Assembly (NCBI GenBank): GCA_963847945.1
Contig: CAWKBX010000001.1
Span: 310,001-374,000, forward strand
Direction: 5' to 3'
DNA from: JANMJD01 sp963847945
Lineage (GTDB): Bacteria > Actinomycetota > Acidimicrobiia > Acidimicrobiales > Ilumatobacteraceae
Length of the DNA: 64,000 nt
Numbering within the stretch: position 1 is the stretch's first letter; the number at the start of each line of letters is the position of its first letter. The position numbers were made by a program, and so were the translations under genes. Positions 26,468 through 33,269 of this stretch are shown here, one piece after another. The notes under the pieces are model-generated. The model did not search any database, was not told where the DNA came from, and saw only the letters and a program-made list of their open reading frames with translations.

Positions 26468-27439
26468 ATGAACTTCGAGCGTTCGGCAGAACTACGCGAC
26501 GGAATCATCATTCGGCGAACGATCATCGAGGCCGGCTACAGCGAGGAGTTCATCCGCTGGCGGCTCGACTCGGGCCGCTGGGAGCGAGTACGACCGGGCG
26601 TCTACCGGGTTGTGGGCAGCCAACCAACCTGGTTGCAGCAGGTGCGGTCGGCACAGGCGACGGCCGGCGAGAGCTCGTGGGTCTCGCACTCGACGTGTGC
26701 CCGGATGCTCGATTTCGAGTCCGGTCGCGAGTCGGGTCTCGAGGAGATCGAGATCAGCGCTCCGCTCGCCCGGCAGGTGCGCATCCCCGGCGTCGTCGGC
26801 CATCGCACCGGAATCGTCGAAGACCGGGATATCACCGTGCGCCACGGCATCCCGTGCTCGTCTGCGCTTCGGTTGGTGATCGACCTCAGCTCTCGTCTCG
26901 ACGACGACGCGCTCGGCCGGCTGCTCGACGAGGCACTCCGTCGACGGTTGCTGCGCCTCAATGACCTACGTGAGCGCATGCCTCGACTGCGGCCGGCCCC
27001 GGGCCGATCGGTGCGCCGAATCGAACGGGTGCTCGCCGCTCGCAGCCCGGGCTTCGCTCCTGGGGAATCGGTGCTCGAGGCGCGGCTCTCGGCGGTCATC
27101 GTCGGCAACGGCTTCCCCCCACCGATTGCCCAGCACTGGGTGCGCGGGGCAGGCTGGCGCGCCCGGCTCGACTTCGCCTACCCCGACCAAGGGCTGTATC
27201 TCGAGGGCGATGGGTTCGGCTTCCACTTCACCGCGTCGGACCTCGACAACGACGCACGTCGCCGCAACCGACTGCACATTGCCGGCTGGCGAGGGCTGGT
27301 ATTCACCTGGCGGATGACCGATGTCGAGATCATCGAGTCCCTCGACGCCCTCTACGACCGCTCCACCCACCAATGGCGCGTTTGTTCAATAGCCGGGGCC
27401 GCCACCCCAGGGATTGAACAAACGGGGGCGGTGGCTTGA
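26468..27439 (+). CDS. AbiEi-like winged helix plus Vsr-like DUF559 nuclease-fold protein
   Basis: 323 residues from the ATG at 26468 (GAAGGGTGG upstream). The N-terminus resembles the AbiEi antitoxin winged helix (IIEAGYSEEFIRWRLDSGRWERVRPGVYRVVG). The C-terminal third has the restriction-endonuclease-like DUF559/Vsr pattern: ARLDFAYPDQGLYLEGDGFGFH, then DLDNDARRRNRLHIAGWRGLVFTWR, with the Asp, Glu and Asp expected of a PD-(D/E)xK core. No AbiEii toxin partner is adjacent, so this is an orphan. It is bracketed by two related 46-bp palindromes; the right one is translated, adding TPGIEQT just before the stop. The open frame also runs back into the left palindrome, which encodes the same TPGIEQT. 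The role is unknown: defence, repair or element mobility. Confidence 0.75.
   Translation: MNFERSAELRDGIIIRRTIIEAGYSEEFIRWRLDSGRWERVRPGVYRVVGSQPTWLQQVRSAQATAGESSWVSHSTCARMLDFESGRESGLEEIEISAPLARQVRIPGVVGHRTGIVEDRDITVRHGIPCSSALRLVIDLSSRLDDDALGRLLDEALRRRLLRLNDLRERMPRLRPAPGRSVRRIERVLAARSPGFAPGESVLEARLSAVIVGNGFPPPIAQHWVRGAGWRARLDFAYPDQGLYLEGDGFGFHFTASDLDNDARRRNRLHIAGWRGLVFTWRMTDVEIIESLDALYDRSTHQWRVCSIAGAATPGIEQTGAVA
27379..27424. repeat. Imperfect 46-bp palindrome, right copy (PAL-R)
   Basis: Same length as PAL-L and identical at 39 of 46 positions. The first 12 bases (CGTTTGTTCAAT) and the last 22 are identical to PAL-L; the left arm and centre differ (AGCCGGGGCCGC). Copy starts are 978 bp apart, a multiple of three. 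It overlaps the last codons of the DUF559 gene. Confidence 0.88.
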
Positions 27440-27457
27440 GGGGCCTAGTGTCGCGAC

Positions 27458-28684
27458 ATGGGACTCGATGTGGGACTGGGTGCAGACGTGGATGCGGAGC
27501 GGCTGAAACAGCAGGTGTGCGACGAGGTTGATCGGTTGGCGGCGACGTTGATCGATGTGTCGCATCAGATCCACGCTCGGCCGGAGTTGTCGAACGAGGA
27601 GCATTTTGCCCACGGGTTGCTCACCGAGGTGATCGAGGGGCGCGGTCTGCACGTCGAACGAGGCGCCTACGGGCAGCCAACGGCCTTTAGCGCCTCGGCA
27701 GGGCACGAGGGGCCTCGGGTGGCTGTGCTGTGCGAGTACGACGCTCTGCCGGGAATCGGGCACGCCTGCGGCCACAACGTGATCGCCGCCGCGGGGCTGG
27801 GTGCCGGGCTGGCCGTGGCCATGGTGGCGCAGCAGGCGGGCGGCACCATGGTGTTGATGGGCACCCCGGCGGAAGAGGGCGGTGGTGGCAAGATCATGAT
27901 GGCCCGCAACGGGGCGTTCGACGACCTGCAGGCGGCGATGATGGTCCACCCCGCCGACGCCGATCTGATCCGGATGGACGCGATCGCCATCCAGCAGCTC
28001 ACGGCCACTTTCCACGGCCGCGCCGCCCATGCCGCGGCGGCTCCTGAAGAGGGTCGCAATGCCCTGGACGCGGCGGTGCTGAGCTACATGAACGTGGCCG
28101 CCCTGCGCCAGCACATCGGCGAGTCCGAACGGATCCATGGGTGTTTCACCAAGGGAGGGGGAGCACCGAACATCGTCCCGGCCGAGGCTGAGCTGTTCTG
28201 GTTCGTGCGATCGCCGACCTTCACGACCCTCGCCGCCCTCAAAGAACGGGTGCAGACGTGCAACGAGGCCGGGGCCTTGGCCTGCGGATGCACCTGGACC
28301 GGCGAATGGGACGACTACCCATATGCCGACGTGCGCGATAACGGTCCGATGGTCGGTTCCTACGTGGCCAACGCGGCACGGGTCGGCCGACACCCGCAGG
28401 ACCCGTCGGTGATCGGCAAGCGGGTGGTCGGCTCGACCGATATGGGCAACGTCTCGTATCTCGTGCCGTCGATTCACCCGATGGTCCAGGTCGCCCCCAC
28501 CGGTATCCCGATCCACACCATCGAATTCGCCGCGTGGGCCGGTCGGGAGGAAGGTGACCGGGCGGTCGTCGACTCGGCCAAGACGATGGCGATGACGGTG
28601 ATCGATCTGTGGACCGACCACACCCTGCGCGGCTCGGTCGCCGAGGCGTTCGCCAGCGTCGGGCCCGACCGGAGCGTGTTGTGA
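27458..28684 (+). CDS. M20 family metallo-amidohydrolase (AbgB/M20D-like)
   Basis: 408 residues. A zinc aminoacylase or amidohydrolase related to p-aminobenzoyl-glutamate hydrolase subunit B. Metal-binding motifs are CEYDALPGIGHACGHNV, GTPAEEGGGGK (catalytic Glu pair) and MVHPADAD; a dimerisation-domain His lies in HGRAAHAAAAPEEGRNALDA; the last ligand region is MGNVSYLVPSIHPM. The substrate is probably an N-acyl or p-aminobenzoyl amino acid. The gene starts 18 bp after the DUF559 gene, which appears to have been inserted between aspS and this one. Confidence 0.88.
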   Translation: MGLDVGLGADVDAERLKQQVCDEVDRLAATLIDVSHQIHARPELSNEEHFAHGLLTEVIEGRGLHVERGAYGQPTAFSASAGHEGPRVAVLCEYDALPGIGHACGHNVIAAAGLGAGLAVAMVAQQAGGTMVLMGTPAEEGGGGKIMMARNGAFDDLQAAMMVHPADADLIRMDAIAIQQLTATFHGRAAHAAAAPEEGRNALDAAVLSYMNVAALRQHIGESERIHGCFTKGGGAPNIVPAEAELFWFVRSPTFTTLAALKERVQTCNEAGALACGCTWTGEWDDYPYADVRDNGPMVGSYVANAARVGRHPQDPSVIGKRVVGSTDMGNVSYLVPSIHPMVQVAPTGIPIHTIEFAAWAGREEGDRAVVDSAKTMAMTVIDLWTDHTLRGSVAEAFASVGPDRSVL

Positions 28685-28750
28685 AGCTGCAGGTCAGCAC
28701 CATCGAGTGATCCGGTCCCCGAAGAGGGCCGAGTCGTAGGGTAGACACCC

Positions 28751-30358
28751 ATGACCGTCTACGTCCCCGAGGAGTTCACCGCCCCGGAGACCGACATCCT
28801 CCGGCGGTACTTCACCAACCTCGACGGGCCCGTGTTCGCCCTCGTCAACCTACCCGAGGTGGTCAAAGGGGCGCTGTTCGCTCGCTATAGCCGCAGTCCC
28901 AAGAGCCTGCGCCGCCTCTTCCTCGACGAGTTCGTCGGCGAACTCGATATCTCCGCCGACCAGGGACTCGACGCGACGATCGGCGTCGAACGAGCCGAGG
29001 AACTGTACGAGAAGGTGTTCGTCGAGTATGGCGACGACTCCGTGGCCCAGCTCGGTGCGGTCCACCTGGCCTGTGAGCAGGCGTCGAACCTGTTGACGAA
29101 GGTGCTCGAATGGGGTCGGCTGATGAGCTATCTCGAGCAGTCGACGCGCTACATCAGCTACGACGCCCGCCTTGGTGGCCGCTACCGGTACTACCGCGAC
29201 CCAGCCGTGCTCTCGGGCCGATTCGGTACTCGCTACGTCGGCGATATGGACCGCATGTTCGACTCCTACGCCACATTGGTCCGCCAGGTCACGACACATG
29301 TGCGGGCGACCGTCGCCCATCAGGCGGGCGATTCCGAGTTCGTCTACCGCCAGGCGACCCGCGCCAAGGCACTCGATGCCGCCCGGGGCGTGCTCCCGGC
29401 TGCGTCGTTGTCGAACGTCGGCATCTACGGCAGCGGACAGGCCTATGAGGCGATGTTGTTGCGTATGCGGGGCCATGGGCTACCCGAGGCCCGCCAGTAC
29501 GCCGACATGATGCTTACCGAGCTACGCAAGGTGATTCCGAGCTTTCTGCGCCGCGTCGATGCCCCGGGCCGGGGTGAGGCATGGACCGAGTATCTCGCCT
29601 CGACCCGCGACACCACCCACGACCTGGTCACCTCGCTGCTCGGCGATGTCCCGGTCGAACCGTCGCCAGCGGTGGTGCTCACCGATTGGGACCCCGAGGG
29701 AGAAGACAAGCTGCTCGCCGCGATCTGCTACTCCCACAGCGCCATGTCGGAGTCGCAGATCCTCGAACGGGTTCGGCGCCTGTCGGCCGACGAGCGCGTC
29801 GCACTGATCACCGCCTATGTCGGCGAGCGGGTCAACCGACGGCACAAGCCGGGTCGAGCCTTCGAACGTACCGACTATCGCTTCGATGTGCTTTCCGACT
29901 ACGGCGCGTTCCGTGACCTGCAACGCCATCGCTTGTTGACGATCGAGTGGCAGCCGCTCACCCCTCATCATGGCTTCATTCGCCCCGAGATTGTCGAGGA
30001 AGCCGGGCAGGCCGCATTGTTCGACGAGGCAATGGACCGCGCCGCCGCGCTCTACGACGCATTGGCCCCCGACTTCCCGGCGCAGGCGTCATATGCAATC
30101 TCAATGGCCTATCGGGTGCGCTATGTGATGCAATTCAACGCCCGTGAAGCCATCCACATGCTCGAATTGCGCTCGTCACCCCAGGGGCATCCGTCGTATC
30201 GGCGGGTGGCGATCGAAATGCACCGCCTCATCGGCGAGCAGGCGGGGCACCGGGCGATCGCCGCGGCGATGATCCATGTGACCACCGCCGAGCCCGAATT
30301 GGAGCGTCTCGAATCGGAACGACGGGCCGAGGTACGTCGACTTCATCGGGGGAAGTGA
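28751..30358 (+). CDS. Tandem ThyX-like protein (FAD-dependent thymidylate synthase superfamily)
   Basis: 535 residues, about twice a normal ThyX (220-250). Two ThyX-like halves are visible. In the first, residues about 119-138 (LEWGRLMSYLEQSTRYISYD) align with the ThyX signature RHRxxSxNExSxRY but lack the RH and replace the N. In the second, residues about 389-398 (DLQRHRLLTIEW) keep RHR but lose the Ser and NE. EYGDDSVAQLGAVHLACE and RYVMQFNAREAIHMLELRSSPQGHPSYR also resemble ThyX. Each half keeps only part of the signature, so thymidylate synthase activity is uncertain; it may be a pseudoenzyme or have a different flavin reaction. It starts at an ATG 66 bp after the M20 gene. Confidence 0.75.
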   Translation: MTVYVPEEFTAPETDILRRYFTNLDGPVFALVNLPEVVKGALFARYSRSPKSLRRLFLDEFVGELDISADQGLDATIGVERAEELYEKVFVEYGDDSVAQLGAVHLACEQASNLLTKVLEWGRLMSYLEQSTRYISYDARLGGRYRYYRDPAVLSGRFGTRYVGDMDRMFDSYATLVRQVTTHVRATVAHQAGDSEFVYRQATRAKALDAARGVLPAASLSNVGIYGSGQAYEAMLLRMRGHGLPEARQYADMMLTELRKVIPSFLRRVDAPGRGEAWTEYLASTRDTTHDLVTSLLGDVPVEPSPAVVLTDWDPEGEDKLLAAICYSHSAMSESQILERVRRLSADERVALITAYVGERVNRRHKPGRAFERTDYRFDVLSDYGAFRDLQRHRLLTIEWQPLTPHHGFIRPEIVEEAGQAALFDEAMDRAAALYDALAPDFPAQASYAISMAYRVRYVMQFNAREAIHMLELRSSPQGHPSYRRVAIEMHRLIGEQAGHRAIAAAMIHVTTAEPELERLESERRAEVRRLHRGK

Positions 30359-30462
30359 CTGCTGTCACAAGGGGTGACCAGACCGATGCCGGTCGATGGC
30401 CGTATGATCCCGCCCCGCGTCGGCTGAGGCGCGCTGCGCCCAGTTAAGGAAGGATCGTCACG

Positions 30463-30990
30463 ATGGCTGATGAAGACGAAGAACTTCATGAGATGGATGC
30501 CGAAGAAGAGTTCGAGCCTGAATTGATCGAGGAAGACATCGATCCTGAGGAACTCGACGAAGAAGCCCTCGTCGAAGAGGACGTCTTCGAGGATGACCTT
30601 GCTGAAGATGATGAGTTCGGCGGCGAGGACGAAGACGGCGACGACCTCGTCGATGATCTCGTGGAAACTCCTACTCGCCGTCCGTCCGTCGCCAAAGACA
30701 AGGACAAAGAGAAGGACTCCGAGGAGGACGACGACGACGATGACATGATCACGCCCGACGACGTCGAAGCCGACCTCGACACGATCCTCAAGGATCGCCT
30801 GATCGCCAATGAAAGCGAGCTCGAAGAGGACGAAGACGGTGCCGAAGTCGACGACCCCCGCGCCGAGCCCGGCGATCGTCTACAGCCCAAGCGCCCCGAC
30901 GAGCAGCTCTGTTCGTCGTGCTTCCTGCTGGTGCGGGCGAAGGCACCCGGCTGCCCGATGGACGATGACACCTGTCCGATCTTCAGCTGA
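30463..30990 (+). CDS. Highly acidic protein with Cys-rich C-terminal tail
   Basis: 175 residues from an ATG with a strong ribosome site (GGAAGGA). Residues 1-130 are almost all Asp/Glu with a few Leu and Val. The C-terminus is CSSC-x10-C-x6-C, a likely zinc knuckle. It recalls the actinobacterial DUF4193 proteins, which pair an acidic body with a Cys-x2-Cys end, but it is longer. The extreme charge suggests a nucleic-acid-mimicking or RNA-polymerase-associated role; that is inference only. The long leader (104 bp) without a gene upstream suggests its own promoter. Confidence 0.75.
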   Translation: MADEDEELHEMDAEEEFEPELIEEDIDPEELDEEALVEEDVFEDDLAEDDEFGGEDEDGDDLVDDLVETPTRRPSVAKDKDKEKDSEEDDDDDDMITPDDVEADLDTILKDRLIANESELEEDEDGAEVDDPRAEPGDRLQPKRPDEQLCSSCFLLVRAKAPGCPMDDDTCPIFS

Positions 30991-31034
30991 GTTCCAAGCC
31001 GAGTTCGAAGCCAGCCGCCGAAAGTCTGTCGTAG

Positions 31035-31511
31035 ATGGCCGCGCCGAACGACGACCCGCTCAAGCAACTGCTCGAACTGTTCGTTTACGCCCCAGCCGGG
31101 TTGGTGATCGAAGCGAAGCGGCTGTATCCCTCGATCGTCGAAACCGGCCGGCAGCACGTCGACAATCAAGTGAAGCTGGCTCGCTTCATCGGTGAGTTCG
31201 CGGTGCGGCAAGGTCGCAAGGTCGCCGAGCAACGCCTTGACGGATTCCTCCATCCCCAACCTGTCTCGGCCGCGCCCACGGTCGTGGAGCAAGCCGAGGC
31301 GGCTCGCCCGGTCGCCGAGGCGATCGAGCAGGTCCCCGTCGAATCGCTGGCGATCGAGGACTATGACGCCCTGACGGCTGCTCAGATCGTCGGACATCTC
31401 GTTGGGCTGTCGGGCCCCGATCTCGACCTCATTGGCGGCTACGAGGCCACTCACCGGGCTCGTAGAACAATTCTGGGCCAGGTCGCCCGACTTCGACCGG
31501 CTGCGTCGTGA
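31035..31511 (+). CDS. Conserved helical protein, lipid-droplet-associated-like
   Basis: 158 residues, mostly helical. The N-terminus (LLELFVYAPAGLVIEAKRLYPSIVETGRQHV) is amphipathic. The C-terminal module IEDYDALTAAQIVGHLVGLSGPDLDLIGGYEATHRARRTILGQVARL is a short helical hairpin I recognise in several actinobacterial proteins, including those annotated as lipid droplet-associated. Its function is not established. It overlaps the following GNAT gene by GTGA and so belongs to a small operon with it and the NUDIX gene. Confidence 0.7.
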   Translation: MAAPNDDPLKQLLELFVYAPAGLVIEAKRLYPSIVETGRQHVDNQVKLARFIGEFAVRQGRKVAEQRLDGFLHPQPVSAAPTVVEQAEAARPVAEAIEQVPVESLAIEDYDALTAAQIVGHLVGLSGPDLDLIGGYEATHRARRTILGQVARLRPAAS

Positions 31512-31966
31512 ACACCACGGTTCGCTCGGCGAAACCGGCGGATTGGGCGGCGCTCGTCGAACTGCAGACCGAGGCCAGGCTCGCCTTGACCGATCAACGC
31601 GGCGGACCGGAGTGGCTGAGTGAGAACCCCTCGTTCGACGCCCTGGCGGAGTCGGCTGTCGACACGACATCGGTGGCCCTGATCGATGACGTCGTCGTCG
31701 GCTGGTGTCACATGCGGCTCGGCCCGCCGAACGCAGTGGCCCTCGTCGACTGGATCTACGTCACGCCCGAAGCTCGTGAGCTCGGTTTCGGTGAGGAGCT
31801 GCTGAACGACGCGATCGACAGGGCCCGGGCCGCGGGAGCGACCCGGATCGAGTCGTGCGCCCTCCCCGGCGACCGTGAGACCAAGAACATGTTCGAACGG
31901 TTCGGGATGAAGGCCCGGCTGTTGATCGTCGGCATGCCCCTGGCCGAGCCGGCCGACGAGGCCTGA
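31508..31966 (+). CDS. GNAT family N-acetyltransferase
   Basis: 152 residues. The acetyl-CoA-binding region is VDWIYVTPEARELGFGEELLNDAIDRARAAGATRIE, with the family's R/Q-x2-G-x-G/A loop reduced to ELGFGE. The C-terminal NMFERFGMKARLLIVGM is the usual beta6-beta7 end. The substrate is unknown. It starts with GTG inside the previous stop and its TGA overlaps the NUDIX ATG, so the three genes are translation-coupled. Confidence 0.85.
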   Translation: MNTTVRSAKPADWAALVELQTEARLALTDQRGGPEWLSENPSFDALAESAVDTTSVALIDDVVVGWCHMRLGPPNAVALVDWIYVTPEARELGFGEELLNDAIDRARAAGATRIESCALPGDRETKNMFERFGMKARLLIVGMPLAEPADEA

Positions 31967-32373
31967 TGGCCGCCAGCCACGCCGAGTTGTGCGTCGGCGC
32001 CGTCGTGGTCGTCGCCGGGAAGCTGTTGCTGATCCAACGTGGGCGCGGCGCGGGGGTCGGACTGTGGAGTATCCCCGGCGGGCGCGTCGAGTACGGCGAG
32101 ACGCTGTCGGCTGCCGTGCTACGCGAGTTGGCCGAGGAGACCGGCTTGGTCGGTCACCACCCGCGCCATCTCGGCTTTGTCGAACGCATCGGCCCCGACT
32201 GGCATTTCGTCATCCACGACTTCGCCGTCACCGTCGACGACCGGCAGGCTGCGGTTGCCGGCGACGATGCGGCGGCGATCGCCTGGTGTCGGCTCGACAG
32301 AGTCGCCGACCACCAGGGCGTCGTGCCCGGCCTGGTCGACTTTCTCCGCGACGTCGGGGTATTGGACGGCTGA
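31966..32373 (+). CDS. NUDIX hydrolase
   Basis: 135 residues. The Nudix box is complete: GGRVEYGETLSAAVLRELAEETGL, with the RELxEE metal-binding core. The front strand AVVVVAGKLLLIQRGRGAGVGLWSIPGG fits NTP- or sugar-nucleotide-type members. The reaction is hydrolysis of a nucleoside diphosphate linked to another group; the exact substrate is unknown. It ends 22 bp from the convergent enoyl-CoA hydratase gene. Confidence 0.9.
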   Translation: MAASHAELCVGAVVVVAGKLLLIQRGRGAGVGLWSIPGGRVEYGETLSAAVLRELAEETGLVGHHPRHLGFVERIGPDWHFVIHDFAVTVDDRQAAVAGDDAAAIAWCRLDRVADHQGVVPGLVDFLRDVGVLDG

Positions 32374-32395
32374 GAACCGCCGAGTTCGGGGCTGG

Positions 32396-33181
32396 TTACG
32401 CCCCGGTCCAGTTCGGGGTGCGCTTCTCGATGAACGCCGTCAGACCCTCTTTGGTGTCACTCGACGACAGCACCTTGGCGAACTCGGCGTTGGTCAGCTT
32501 CTTCAACGCCTCGTCGTCTTCGTAGGCCGCGGCCAGCACGACCTTGCGGCTTGCCCAGACGGCCAGGGGAGCGTTGGCGGTGATTTGTGCCGCCAACCGC
32601 TTGGCCTCATCGAGCGCTTCCCCCGGACCGACCAGGCGGGAGATCAGGCCCAACTGGTGGGCTCGCTCGGCGGGAATCGGCTCGCCAGTCAGAATGGCCT
32701 CCATCGCCGCCGCCTGACCGATGGCCCGCGGCAGGCGGAACAGCCCACCGGCGCCGGCGATGAGATTGCGCTTCACCTCGGCGAGCCCAAACGCCGAACG
32801 GGTCGTGGCTACAACCAAATCGGCGGCGAGAACGATCTCGCAGCCACCGGCGGTGGCGAGACCATCGACCGCCACGATCACAGGCTTGGTCCGCTCGCGG
32901 TAGACGAAGCCGCCGAAACCGCCGCGAGCGGTATTGAGTCCGCCGGCGTTGCCCGAGTTGATCGCCTTGAGGTCGGCCCCGGCACAGAACACGGGGCGCT
33001 CCTGGCCCTCGGTGTTCGCTCGCAGGATGCCCACCCACACGGCCGGATCGGCTTCCATCTGGTCGATCGCCGCCTCCAGGCCGTTGGCGACATCACCGTT
33101 CACCGCGTTGCGTGCCTCGGGCCGGTTGAGCGTGATGATGGCGACGCGGCCATCGACTTCGTATTGCACGATCTCTGACAT
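32396..33181 (-). CDS. Enoyl-CoA hydratase/isomerase (crotonase family)
   Basis: 261 residues. Oxyanion-hole segments are FCAGADLKAINSGN and VDGLATAGGCEIVLAADLVVA. The family's catalytic Glu positions are filled by Cys-Glu in GGCEIV and by Glu in GLAEVKRNLIAGAGGL, consistent with an active hydratase of the EchA type. FRLPRAIGQAAAMEAILTGEPIPAERA follows. The ATG at 33181 gives MSEIVQYEVDG; no clear ribosome site is seen. It probably acts in beta-oxidation or ring degradation; no other beta-oxidation gene adjoins. Confidence 0.92.
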   Translation of the reverse strand: MSEIVQYEVDGRVAIITLNRPEARNAVNGDVANGLEAAIDQMEADPAVWVGILRANTEGQERPVFCAGADLKAINSGNAGGLNTARGGFGGFVYRERTKPVIVAVDGLATAGGCEIVLAADLVVATTRSAFGLAEVKRNLIAGAGGLFRLPRAIGQAAAMEAILTGEPIPAERAHQLGLISRLVGPGEALDEAKRLAAQITANAPLAVWASRKVVLAAAYEDDEALKKLTNAEFAKVLSSSDTKEGLTAFIEKRTPNWTGA

Positions 33182-33269
33182 GGAGATCGAATCTAGTGAT
33201 CGCTCCGCAGTGCGCTCGTAGCGAGAGCCGACGGCCCAGTCGCCATCGACGACCGGGCCGCGCTCGACG

